DNA of 64,000 bases from Puccinia triticina. Taxonomy: Eukaryota; Basidiomycota; Pucciniomycetes; Pucciniales; Pucciniaceae. The notes under the pieces were generated by a model that saw nothing but the letters and a program-made list of their open reading frames with translations, did no database searches and was not told the origin of the DNA. The translations under genes and the position numbers were made by a program. The DNA lies in contig NC_070569.1 in NCBI RefSeq assembly GCF_026914185.1, positions 5,952,001-6,016,000 of the forward strand. Direction: 5' to 3'. The first letter of the stretch is position 1. Each line of letters begins with the position of its first letter. This document shows positions 33,876 through 45,062 of this stretch, piece by piece.

Positions 33876-34740
33876 GGTGCCGCTTTGCTCCGCCTCTTTC
33901 CCCACATCTTTCCTTACTATTTGATGACATCTGAATGGCTTCCACGTGGACCTTCGCTAGCGATAGTTTTCAGTTTATTTTTATTACTCCTCAAGCGTGC
34001 AGATGATTGTTCCCAGTACGACGTTTAGCCTCTTGCAATCAACTTGATACGACCTTGCACATCTGTTGCACTGTCTTGTGCTACTCCTTCTCTCCTGCCC
34101 ACCTGCGAACTCATCCCCAAGTCCCTCCCTCGCTGCTACGGGTGTCTGGACTTGCGAAGCAAGCCTCCGATATCCTTCGGCAGGAGGGACTTGCGTGCTA
34201 TTGCCCCTTTTTGGCTTGCCAAGATTATGAGTTTGGCTGGGTGGTTTCTTCAAACCATCACAGCATGTGCCTTGCCCTGAGAGCCCGAAGGCCTAACAAT
34301 TTGCTTGACACAACCTTGTTTCTTGCCTGTCATCCAATCCAATTTGAGTTCTGTTGCACTACTTCTTGAAGTACAACAAAAACATCGAAGTAACTCAAAC
34401 CTTGATGTTTACCAAAGTCAAGTAACAGAGAAAACCTGTGCTCAATGAATTCTTACACGCTGTTTTTTTTGACTTACAGGCAGCCCTCTGAGCCCTCAAT
34501 TGCCGGCACAAACTGGTGTGGTGAGCGCAATCAACGTGCGCAGGGCGCAGACAAAGCCAAAAACCATCAATTTACACAAAAATAGGTGTAAATTCACTTC
34601 ATATCCCTGTGATGAAGATGTTACAAAGAGTCTGTATGAATTTAAGAGCGTAAAAGGTACAAACCCACCTCTAAAAGATTAGAAACACTTAGTAAAATAT
34701 GTTTTACATTTATAATGGTCACTTATAGAGACAAAAATAG
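33876..34740. other. 3' flank of the CFEM-like gene with a hairpin relic
   Basis: The gene's 3' untranslated region is presumably in the first 200 bp. At 34103-34198, GCGAACTCATCCCCAAGTCC leads into a hairpin ending GGAGGGACTTG, a single end of the hairpin-TIR family. No second end was found. Confidence 0.45.
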
Positions 34741-34742
34741 TA

Positions 34743-34920
34743 CAGTCAAACCTGTCTAAGGGCATACCCTTTTAACTGCATAATCTGCCTAACAGCATAG
34801 AAAAAGACTTCCCTGTATTCTTGATTGCCCAGCAAAATCACCATCTCTAAGGGCATAACCTGCTTAAAGTCATTCCAAAAGTCTTTTCCCAATGGGTATG
34901 CCCTTAGACAGGTTTGACTG
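34743..34920. mobile_element. mariner-like MITE, 178 bp, TSD TA
   Basis: Ends CAGTCAAACCTGTCTAAGGG and its inverse are flanked by TA on both sides. End sequence and TA duplication indicate Tc1/mariner. A 739-bp relative lies at 49529-50267. Confidence 0.85.
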
Positions 34921-34922
34921 TA

Positions 34923-36065
34923 TGAGAAGATATTAACAGTTATTTTCTGCACATCTCATTCTAATATTCTCATCTAGAAAGTAGTTAGCATTCTTGAGAA
35001 GTATTCTAGACTAAAATTTGGTCACAGATGGAAAAGCCAAGACTTGTATGTAACAAAAAATGAATCACAAAGCTGTAAACCTTTTCAAATTAAAATCTAG
35101 TCTCATACTGGCTTGTTTTCTATAAAAGAAGCCCATTTGGTGGCCTTTGCTTCCCAATGTTGGCATTAGAGAAATAGTGCCATGTTACTTCATCACATCT
35201 TGTATCACAAATTTGATTGTTAAGAAATTGAACCCTAGTAGATTATAACATTTGAATTTGCCCCATCTTTTCCATAAAACCTCACCTCTGTGCCTTACAA
35301 GTGATTGACATAAGTATTTTGTAGTAGCCGCGCCTAGAAAGATTAAAGAGCCACAAATCTTTATTTTCTTTGTGCTATTTCTCCCAGATTTATAGGAGGG
35401 AAGCCTTTTCAAGCACTCCATCCCCTCCAAGCTCATTTTCCCCGCCATGAGAAGTTCCACACTGGCCATCAAGACCATACAACCCTCTGGATAACCGGTA
35501 CAGACTGGTCATTGAGGGGATATGTACCATGCCCCGGATGACTCGTACAGACCGGTCATCAAAGGGATCTGTACAACCTCTTGATGACCCGTCTGTGCTA
35601 GTCATCAAGGGGACTTGACCTGGCTGGTGGGTGCCCTTTGGAGACATCTGAGGTGGACTTGTTGTTGGGCATGTTGGGACAGTTATTCCTAATGCCTGTT
35701 CAGGTGTTGCCTTGGTTTCATCCATCTCCTCTCTACTCACTGGCACATTGGTGAGCACGGTCTTCAAACTAGCTACACCTTAGGTAAGGTGGGGTATTTG
35801 AATGAGGGGCTGTGCTCTGGCAAAATGAAAAATCTACCTATCTCCCTTACTGAGTCGGTTATCTCTTTGCAAGTATTTTTGCTTGGTTAATTTCTCAGAG
35901 GATATGTGTGACAGTACATACAGATAAAAAAATACAAGGCTCTTGAATAGTATCTTGCGCTGAAAAGCAGCCAAAAAAAAAAGAAATGTTTTTCTGTTAA
36001 AATTGTACAAGGAAGAAAGTGAAAAGAGGCATAAAAAATCCATTCTCCGTGCACCAGAATGGGGA
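34923..36065. other. Intergenic repeat-like sequence with a minisatellite
   Basis: No gene supported. At 35462-35640, units of about 45 bp pair ACCGGTACAGACTGGTCAT with TGATGACC, forming short palindromes like those at 38895-39235 and 43640-44720. Confidence 0.45.
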
Positions 36066-36069
36066 GGTA

Positions 36070-36150
36070 CAGTCTAAGTCCCTCCTGACAGTGGCTTGCT
36101 TTGCGAGTTCAGCCTACCCCCTGGGGGGCCAAAGTCTCAAGGGACTTTGT
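36070..36150. repeat. Hairpin cassette relic with TAAGTCCCTCC
   Basis: CTAAGTCCCTCCTGACAG pairs imperfectly with GGGACTTTGTTAAG about 60 bp later. Same end sequence as the hairpin-TIR family; the stem is degraded. Confidence 0.4.
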
Positions 36151-37259
36151 TAAGTTTGGCCCACCTGAGTCTATCCCATTGCCCTACCTCAAAAGATGTC
36201 TCCGGCATGCTTGGGAGACAGCCTTCAAGGGTCCTGAAATCCCAATATGTGGCTCAGATCAGTTTCAGTGTTGTCACCAATGATGTTTTCTCTGTACCTC
36301 TACCATCCGCTAATATTCAGAACTCCACAATGAGTGTGATCTTCAGCATAAAAGTACACAGGTGAGAATCTCTTTACTCTGTAAGGAAAAAGTCCTCAAC
36401 AGGTAGGAAAATAAGGGTACAAATATAAGACTTTCTTAATACTCCAAGTACCACTTGTTAAGTAAAAGATTATGAGTAGTTAGTAAGATGATAGAAAAAG
36501 ACAGATTAGAGAAACAATCCTCCCCTCCACACTTTTCAGCCGATGTTCCCACTCAAATCTTCTTCAAAAGCACTATCTTGTACAAGTTTGTCATCCCCAC
36601 CCGCATCTGCATGCTCCATTACCAGGATTTCCTACTATCCAACCCTTGACCTCCCACATCCTCTGTCTTGTTGAGAACCTCAAGATGTTTATCCCCCCGC
36701 AGTCAGTCTCTCACCAGTGCTGTGGTAGACGGAAAAGTGAAAAATCGAAAGTATTTTCTTGTCTACAGATTTACTCATACCAGGCCACACAATACCACCA
36801 AACAGACATCAGCAATGGATTCTACGGCAAATTTTACCCCTAGTCACCACTGGAAGAATCACTGGAACCCCGCTGGATTGGAAGTTACATCCTCATGGAC
36901 ACGGCCAGCCCCAGTCATCAACCTGTCACACCCCTCAAGTTACCTTTCCCAGGTATACACATACTTAGCTCCAGCCAAACCCATACTTTTCTCTATCCTA
37001 CTCATCTCCACTGCATATGCAGGGGACCACCCCATTTCTTCTGTATTTGACATGTCCCCGCATCATTTATGCACCCCTTGCAGCTGCATGCAGTCTTCTG
37101 ACCCCATTTCTGCACTCTTTAAATTATTCTGACACCACTCATGCACCACTTGCATGAAAGACACCTTTATTTGACATTTCCCCACCTTGTTTATGCACTC
37201 CTTGCGTATGACCTCATTCTTCATTTCTCACCCCACTTTCTACCTGTATCTAGTATCTT
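36151..37259. other. Intergenic, possibly the remote part of the LTR relic
   Basis: C/T-rich on the plus strand, with repeated CCACTTGCA and TTTATGCACC words in 37050-37260. No gene recognised. Confidence 0.3.
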
Positions 37260-37669
37260 CTGAAACCACTTGTATGCAGCCCACCAGCTAAAATCCCTCA
37301 TCCAGGGTTCCCCTTGTAGCTAACATCCCTCACATTTTTCTATATAAGGAGCTCTCTCCCCCAGTTGTTTTTCCCTCAGCTCAGTACTCCCCAGTTATCT
37401 ACATACCACCTTCACACTTACCATCACATCTATACCTCACCACAACCCTCATATTTGCAAATAAACACTGAACTCACTCTCAAATCTCACATACCTGTCA
37501 TTGAAAAAATTCATCTGGAACTAGACCAGAGACCTATCACTTGATTAAACTTGCCAAGCTTAGCTTGGTGGGTCTTGTTATCTGATAGTATAGAAGGGCA
37601 GAGTTTGCACCTCCATCATCCCCTTCTCCATTCAGCAAAAGGGTTTCACAACCACTTTTGAGTCTTACA
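37260..37669 (-). repeat. LTR relic of the TGTAAGACTC family
   Basis: The minus strand starts TGTAAGACTCAAAAG and follows the solo LTRs at 52825 and 54556 through CCCTTTTGCTGAATGG, AAGCTAAGCTTGGCAAG and CTCCTTATATAG. The far end is too diverged to place. Confidence 0.6.
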
Positions 37670-38313
37670 GCGCCTCTTCCCCAGCTCCACCCACTGGTAA
37701 AACCTGCTTTAGCTTCCCCCGCTCATCTGCCACTGCGCTGCTGGTAACTAGTCCACGCCCTCAATCCATCACAGTCCAGAACTGGCCATCTGCTCTGCTA
37801 TCTGGTTGCATCGCCTGATCTGTCCTCCCCGCAATCCGCGAGTTGTTCCGGGTGAGTTTTGGAATTTCACCATCTTCTTCCGGTCATCTCTCTCCTTTCC
37901 CCCCACTCTCACTCCTTTGCTCCCCTTTACATGCATATGCATAGTGCTTCACCTTCTGTCCCACAGCCTGGCCCCTAGTTGTAATAGTTTAAATATACTG
38001 GATAATACAGAAATGAACATCATCAGCTCCTCTACCTGCTCCCTGAGACCTAGTGAGTCTCTTGTAGTGAGGGGCCTTTTTTCCCCTTCACAAGCTAGCA
38101 GCTTGGCCCTCTTTCTTGGCCTCCTTGCTTTTTTTCCTGGCCTTGAGCTTTCTTCATCAGGCCTGTTTTCCCTCCTCCCTTTGAATTGGAGGCCACATCT
38201 CTTCAGTGAGCACCTTTTCTGAATTCAGAGATTCTATTTTGGCATTTCAAGATACCTGTTGAAATTATGATGTTTTTTTACAAATTCAAATTTGAGACAA
38301 TGCTCAGCCAAGT

Positions 38314-38516
38314 GAGAGATGCCCATTTTTCACCTGTTGGCAGGTACGCGCCACATTTCAGCAGGTACCTGTGTGCCCTTGCAGGTAACCATGAACGGTG
38401 AAGGGTGTTCCATTTAATTAGTAAAAAATCAAGGAATTAGCTCTGTACCAGCCATGGGAACCTGCAAGGGCAGGTAGTAGGGGTACCCTCCAAAAAGTGC
38501 AAAATGGCTATCTCTA
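38314..38516. mobile_element. hAT-type MITE, 203 bp, TSD AGCCAA(G/T)T
   Basis: GAGAGATGCCCATTTTTCAC is a diverged inverse of GTGCAAAATGGCTATCTCTA. The 8-bp flanks agree at seven positions (AGCCAAGT, AGCCAATT). Ends resemble the hAT element 29958-30527. Confidence 0.65.
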
Positions 38517-38894
38517 AGCCAATTTCATCAAGACATTCACAGTCAAAGTGAAACCAGCAGCAAATAACATTTTACATCCAGGATCTACATATGCACATAT
38601 TTCTTCTGCCCAATTCCATTATATCAACAAAGGGTACCTAGTTGTGCTACTTTACATTAGGGGGTTTCAAACCACCTCCAGGAAGTTGTCCAGGTCGGAC
38701 TTCCCAGGAAAAAAACACGCCCTGGAACACCTCCTGCGGACCTGGATTCCTGACCGGGAAGACCCTTCAGGAGCTCCAGGAAATCAGGAAAAACTGGTGC
38801 AAAACAGAGCAACCAAACCCTTTTGAACCCCAGCCCCAAACTGAACTGAACCCCCGGGAGGTTTTTTTTTTACCATCTTCCCATCACTGCTCAA

Positions 38895-39235
38895 TGACCA
38901 AAACAAACCGGTCATCGAGTACAAACTGGTCATCGTGATGACTGGAGCTTGTTGATGGCGGGTTTGACCAGTCATCAAGAGAACTCAAACCCTCTCAATG
39001 GTTGGTCTGCCCGGTCACAGAGAGGGCTCAAGCTGCTGAGATGACTCAACTTCTCAATGACCTGTCTGACCGGTCATTGAGAGAACTCAAGCTCCTCAAT
39101 GAGCGGTCTGGATGGTCATTGGGAGGACTCAACCCCTATCAATGACCGGCTTGTACTAGTTATCAAGAGGACTCAAGCTGCTTGATGACCAGTACAAACT
39201 GGTCGTCAAACCTTCTTAATGGCCAGTTTGTACCA
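38895..39235. repeat. Palindromic minisatellite (TCAATGACCGGTCTG type)
   Basis: Units of about 40 bp pairing TGACCGGTCTGxxCGGTCA with CTCAATGA/TCATTGAG, each able to fold on itself. Sister arrays at 35462 and 43640. Confidence 0.75.
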
Positions 39236-39468
39236 GGTGTGGTGGGTGTTGATGAGTTTGGGAGGTATAAAATCATCATCACAATGGCACTTTGGGACCC
39301 CGGCGCAATGGAATATACTTGGAAATAACCTCCTCCCTTTCCTTGGAATGATTTCTGGGTCTGATTTCCTGTACTTGAACATTTGGGGGGACTCAAACTC
39401 CTGGTCCCAGGAGTGTTTTTTTGGCAGGGGATTTTTTTCCTGGAAATTCCGACCTGGGCCACTTCCTG

Positions 39469-39674
39469 CACTGCCAGCAAATTTGGCTGGGATGATGTCA
39501 TCCCAGTTTAACTGGGATGATTTAAAATGGGTTGATCTCATCCAATGAAATATAAACCCAAGGGGGGTACCTTGGATTTATATTTCATCAGTTGAGATCA
39601 ACCAAGTTTAAATTGGTTGAGTTCATCCCAGTTTAACAGGGATAAACTCAACCCAGCCAATTATGCTGGCAGTG
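39469..39674. mobile_element. CACTG MITE, 206 bp, TSD CTG
   Basis: CACTGCCAGCAAATTTGGCT and its inverse, with CTG on both sides (39466-39468 and 39675-39677). It keeps only the ends and subterminal palindromes of the 1.18-kb relative at 5678-6856, so it is an internal-deletion derivative. Confidence 0.85.
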
Positions 39675-39698
39675 CTGGAGGTGGTTTGAAACCCCCTA

Positions 39699-42276
39699 TT
39701 ATCCACATTTTTGAAGTAACATAACTTTTCTCCTTACCTGCTGCTACCACTTACTCTAGCAGTAACAGGGTCTTTTTTTGCCCTTGCACATAATGTGACA
39801 GGCCCCTTTTTTGAGGCCGTTACTGGTTCATTATTGCACCTGCGGTATCCCCTGGATAAATGGGCAAATATAGGTGTTTTTGGCCTAAAGTTTCCCAGTT
39901 TTCTGGCACTCCATGGGCTCCAATAACTTAAATAGGTAAAAAAAAAGGTTCTACATTGACCTGATAACATAACATACCACTGTTACAAATGAAAATAACT
40001 GCAACAGCAGAAAAATTTTACATTACCATTATGTTACTTTTATCCATATTAACATAACTCCCCATCACTATGAGACAAAAGTAGCTCAACTGCCACCAGC
40101 TGACATGTGGCATATTATGGTTTTACTAAAAATTGTAACTCCACTTGATTACAATGGCCACCTTTTTTGCACAGTGACTGTGCATTGTTCACAGTGACTG
40201 TGCATTGAAGCTTGATAGCATAAATGTTCAAAAAAGGTTGAAGTGAGACCACAGGCTTCCTTTGAGTTCCCACATGTCAACTGGTGGTGGTTGCTTGAAT
40301 TTTTATCAGTGTGTTGTTCATTCTATCACACTTGTAATTTCTTTTCCTCATTGTGTTTTTATCTCAGACCAGCCACCAGGGGGAACCCGTTGCACCTCCC
40401 GCAGAGTGCCATACTGTGATTGCTTACGGCAAGTTTTCCAGATGTTAACTGCTTGTGATGTGTAAATGATACCTGAAGTGTTTTAATCTACTTTTGAACT
40501 CATGGTGATGTCTTATCTAACCATTATGGGTTAGATTTGATTTTGATTGACCCAACCAAAGGAATAGAAGATGGGGGAGGAAAGGTATAAGAAATTCATT
40601 GTAAATCCACACCAGAATCTATTTGTTGCATTATCCCAGCCGCTTGTAATCCAAGCAAACAGTTCCTTTGATATGATCATCCCCTTGCCATACACAGTTA
40701 CAGAACACCCAATCAACTTCTTCATTTACTGTAAATCTCATCTGTTATGTGTGGCATAAGCAGAGCATCTGAGCAGTGTCTGGCGTGATCAGGAGATTCA
40801 AAGACAAATGCAACTCTCTAATTAGAGATGTCCTGTTTTGCTCAATTACTGAAAGATTGGGAAATCACCAAAATGATGCAGCTGATCTGCCGTGCAAACA
40901 TATTACTACATTTTTTGGTGAAAATGTAGTAATAGGTGTGTGCTGAAACCAAACTGATGACAGCGGGACCAAACTATGGTGGGCTGCCAGGCTCAGGGAG
41001 AGCCAGTGGTATTGCACGGGATTTGTCTTAAACAGCAGATACAGTGTGCGGGGAGGAGGGGTGTTGAATGGTTGATGAATGCTGTCTGATGTCCACCCTG
41101 ACGTTTGCGCAAAATTCAGAGTGGACATCCATCACAAAGACGCACGCTGGCTTTTAACCAAATTACTTAAATGTCACCTGTGACATGACATGACTTGGGC
41201 ACATAATGTTCCCATTAAGTTTATCAGGGCCGCCTGCCTGCAACAGAGTCACAGATTTCCACACATTGGAGGTGTACACAGTCTTTGAAGAATCATTTTG
41301 TGGAGGAATGGCTGCCTGCATCTGCGGACTCCTAACTAAAAATTTTGAAGCTTAAGTGAGATTTGAGAATAAGCCCTTCAATATTGGTGATGATTTAAAC
41401 CAACCAACAGAAGAGCCACATGATTAATAAACACAAGCTGGATTCAGACACAACTTTGCCTAATTCTGTATTCTGGGATTACTTTGGCAGAGGAGTTTGT
41501 GTGTATTTGTTGGTTCAATCACAAATCAAGAAGAATTGTCTCCTACACAAGTTGGCCCAAAATTGATCTTATCAATGCTTTAGCTTAGAAATGGCCATTC
41601 TCATGACTCAAAGGCTGGGTCCCCTTCAACTGATAACCAATTCAACATTTGATCAGCAGAGCAGTTGATCATAGATTAGGCTACAGTTATCCTTGCAATA
41701 CTGTGGAAAGTTACACAAGAGTTATGATCAACTCTAGCATCACATCAGTACCTGAGTCTGATGGAATTACAGTGGAGCACTCTGTAGGAAGTGCAAAAAT
41801 TTCCCCCCTGGCGAGCCTTTTTCACAATGAGAAATTTGACACCAGCCCTTGAAGAATTCTTTTGATAAAATGTGATAATTTTTTCAGCTTGATCAGAATT
41901 GTCAGAAATGCAAGAATCTTCAGTTTAGCTTAAATCTTCAAAATTTTTATCACACACATCCTAGTACACTTGTTTCAAATCTCTCAACGGTAACAGGGCT
42001 AATTATTAATTAAAAATTCCTTTAATGAGTTCATATGGATCATGTTGCCCCAAACGGTTTTTAATCCATAACATTAACCAGCGGTGACTCTTCTGGGAAA
42101 ATTTGTTTCCACTCTTTGTGAGACTGTCAAGTCAGCTGTAATGTATTCCTCCAATCATTTTTTTAAGTGCAGTTTGGTTTTACATTGCGCAATATGGCGT
42201 ATATCCTCAGGATTCAATACAAACAGGCCAAAAAATTGAAACTGTGTCTTTAGGAAGTGACTTTAACATTACTTGA
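39699..42276. other. Repeat-like intergenic, nothing recognised
   Basis: About 2.6 kb with no gene, RNA or element ends that I can support. On the minus strand this is where ORF2 of the LINE next to it would be expected; no reverse transcriptase motif is visible, so the LINE is truncated or decayed beyond recognition. Confidence 0.4.
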
Positions 42277-42739
42277 TTAGTTTAAACTAACAGGAAGAAA
42301 AGGAGAAGGAAGATTATGAAGTAAAGAAAGATATTCAAGGATTCCAGCGGTGTCTCCTGCAATTTTGGATTTCATTTTCCATTGTTGGACAAGTTTTGGA
42401 CTAAGGAGCATGGGCAAACTTTTTGTCAGTTTGTTAATTGTCATGTTCTTGTTTGGTGATATCTGTTTGTGTAAAAAGGCATGCACAACAGGTTTGAGTA
42501 GCAGGAGGTTGGGTATTGCAAGTTGTAGAGTTGTAGCTTCCATGGCATTTGCTACATAGTGGATTGTTTTTACACCATTTAGCTGTGTAGCCAAGTTTCC
42601 AGCATTGGAAACATTGGGATATTGATTGGACATAGTGGGCTCCTCTGTACAGTTTGTTTTCAAGGAATAATCCTGATTTTTCAATCTTCAATGCAATATT
42701 ATTGTCTATAGTGTGCTTCCAGCCTAGCCAAGCATGGCC
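42277..42739 (-). pseudogene. LINE ORF1 (Gag-like), C-terminal part
   Basis: Minus-strand frame with GHAWLGWKHTIDNNIALKIE followed by a zinc knuckle pair, CFQCWKLGYTAKWC and CSKCHGSYNSTTC. The first knuckle has Tyr where CCHC knuckles have His. This pattern is usual for ORF1 of fungal LINEs such as the Tad clade. The upstream part is cut off by the Mutator-like insertion at 42749. Confidence 0.65.
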
Positions 42740-42748
42740 TGGTGCTAA

Positions 42749-43473
42749 CAAACTTAACTAAGTCCCTCCCGAGGGAGGCCGAAGGCCTCCCTCTGGGAGG
42801 GACTTATGCCTTATCGGTGAAATTTGCCTGAGAGAAATGACAATAACCTTACCTTTTCGTGCTAAGGCCCCTGCACGGTGCTGCCTTGGTGTAATCACCC
42901 TCTACATTTAAACTTAGACCCTTGAGATGCCTGGCTATCTCCTGCCACCTTTGTGTGCATTTTTTTTCTTCCCAAACCCAAGATATGAGGCGTGTAGTAA
43001 AAAAACTTCATGCTGGCAAAAACAGTCAAGGTATAACTGTTTTTAAAATGAGCTCCCTCGGAACCTTGAGTGAACAGGCCCAAATGCATTTTCTCACGCA
43101 GTTGGTTGGCAAGGCCGGACATCAGTCCTGGATACCTGTCATTTTTTTCTCTTGAGGAAAGCATATAGATTTACACTAAAATGATGTTTTACAGACCTCA
43201 GGCTTGGCTTTTGCAACCCACCAACTTCAATGTGTTATTATGAGCAAGGAATGATGAAATTTGATGATCTTAGAGCATCAAAAATTAGCCAAGATGCAGG
43301 GCTTTCTTAATATCCAAAAATATTGGTGAAATCTTTGGTGGTAAGGGAGCTAATGCAACATTTGTTGAAAATGGTGTTTTTGGCCATTCCTCTCAGGCCT
43401 AAATCACCAATACCACATAAGTCCCTCCGGTGGAGGCGCTTCGCGCCTCCACCCTTGGACTTAGCTAAGTTTG
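42749..43473. mobile_element. Mutator-like element with terminal hairpins, 725 bp, TSD TGGTGCTAA
   Basis: Ends CAAACTTAACTAAGTCC and GGACTTAGCTAAGTTTG are flanked by a perfect 9-bp duplication, TGGTGCTAA (42740-42748 and 43474-43482). Just inside each end is a GC-rich hairpin: 42763-42812 (AAGTCCCTCCCGAGGGAGGC and its inverse) and 43426-43465 (GGAGGCGCTTCGCGCCTCC). Then comes an inverted block containing GGTGATTTAGGCCTGAGAG. No transposase ORF. It is inserted in LINE ORF1 sequence. Confidence 0.85.
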
Positions 43474-43482
43474 TGGTGCTAA

Positions 43483-45062
43483 GCCACAAGGCACAGCTCA
43501 GTGCTCAATTTTGAGCACTGTGCCTCCAGCCTCAGGTTTCCTCAGGCACTCAGCCTGGAAAAAGGACTGGCAAGCCACCTCATAGATGTGTCCCTCCCGT
43601 CAAAGATGAGGCCATCCACTCAACTGGGCTGGGTAAAACCGCGTTGACCGGGAGCTATGTATGCCTCCCACTGGATGACCAGTGTGTTCCTGGAAGAACA
43701 AACCTGTCATTGAGTGGGTCTTATCACTCTCTGCTCAATGACAGGCACACACCGCATCAAGAGGGTACAGGACCAAAATTAACCACCGCCTTCAAAGCAG
43801 GTAGGACGGGTACACATCACCAAGAGGGGTCTTACTACTTAGCCCTATCAAGAGAGGACCTCTCAATGACCAGCACACACCATTCATTGAGAGGGTTTCA
43901 GCCCACTCAATGACCGGCACACACCAGTCATCAAGCGGGTACACATACCCGCTTGATGGCCGGCACACGCCAGTCATTGAGCCGGTACAAATACCTGCTC
44001 AATGGCCGGCACACGCCAGTCATCAAGCAGGTACACATACCCGCTCAATGACTGGAACACACTGGTGATCAAGAGGGATAAGAACCTCTCAATGACTGGC
44101 ATGTGCCGGCCATTGAGCGGGTATGTGTACCGGCTCAATGACTGGCGTGTGCTGGCCATTGAGCGGGTATTTTTAGCAGCTCAATGACTGGCGTGTGTTG
44201 GTCATCAAGTGGGATAGACCCACTTGATGACCGGTGTGTTCCGGTCATTGAGCGGGTATGTGTACCCGCTTGCTGACTGGCGTGTGCCAGCCATTGAGCG
44301 GGTATGTGTACCCGCTGAATGAATGGTGTGTGCCAGTCATCGAGAGGGATAAGACCCTCCTGATTACTGGTGTGTGCTGGTCATTGAGCCGGTACACATA
44401 CCCGCTTGATGACTGGTGTTTGCCAGTCATTGAGTGGGCTGAAAACCTCTTGATGACTGGCCTGTGCTCGTCATTGAGTGGGATAAGACCCCCTTGATGA
44501 CCAATGTGTGCCGGTCATTGAGTGGGATTAGACCCATTTGATGACCGGTGTGTTCTGGTCATCAAGTGGGATAAGACCCGCTCAATGAAAGGTGTCTTCC
44601 GAGTCAATGACCGGCACATGCCAGTCATTGAGAGGGTTTCAGCCCACTCAATGACCGGCAAACACTGGTCATCAAGCGGGTACCAGTCTGTTCAGGTCAT
44701 TGAGAGTGTACAACCATGTATGTCAACCAGATTTCACCAGTATGTTCCTCCTATTGACTGAGAGGGATCCCTCCCAGTCAACAAACAAATCTGTGTGGGC
44801 TTGTTGACCAGGAAGGTTTCTTCTTGGTATATATTTAACATAGCTGAGCATTCAGCTCAGAGTAGGTTGTGTTATATATCTCAGACTCAGCTTGGTTGTA
44901 CCTCAGTATTGTGCACTGCACCAGAGTTCAGCTGAGCAATGTGCAGGAATTCCAGGGTTTACCACCCTGAGATTCATTTGTATTAGCCTTGTATAAATGG
45001 GCATTTGACTTGAGTATGCTGCATGTCAACTGGCAGCAGTTTCTTGAGTTTTTTTCATAGTG
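43483..45062. mobile_element. CACTA-like insertion in LINE ORF1, right end only
   Basis: The right end reads GTTTCTTGAGTTTTTTTCATAGTG, the inverse of a CACTATG start followed by the same ACTC-AGAAACTGC block found in the CACTA-like element at 29013. LINE ORF1 coding resumes at once beyond 45062. I could not find the matching left end; most of the body is the minisatellite at 43640-44720. A 35-bp palindrome (GGCACAGCTCAGTGCTCAA and inverse) lies at 43491-43525. Confidence 0.5.
43640..44720. repeat. 1.1-kb palindromic minisatellite
   Basis: About 25 units of roughly 40 bp alternating CTCAATGACCGGCACACxCC and GGTCATTGAGCGGGTAxxxx. Each unit is an inverted repeat, so the array can fold as a chain of hairpins and reads similarly on both strands. 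Units differ by scattered transitions. Confidence 0.85.

Larger units (their letters stand above)
38658..39698. mobile_element. TIR element carrying a palindromic minisatellite and a nested MITE
   Basis: Left end TAGGGGGTTTCAAACCACCT, extending about 80 bp through GACTTCCCAGGAAAAA, is inverted at the right end. There it is interrupted by the CACTG MITE (39469-39674) between CTTCCTG and CTGGAGG. The middle (38895-39235) is a tandem array. No coding capacity. Confidence 0.75.

Noticed and set aside
37806..38222. 138-codon Ser/Leu-rich ORF
   Set aside because: Biased composition, no splice context or family motif; chance frame in C/T-rich sequence next to an LTR relic.
43640..44720. CRISPR-like array of regularly spaced palindromic repeats
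   Set aside because: Units are contiguous, mutually diverged inverted repeats without unique spacers, in a eukaryotic genome and inside a mobile element.
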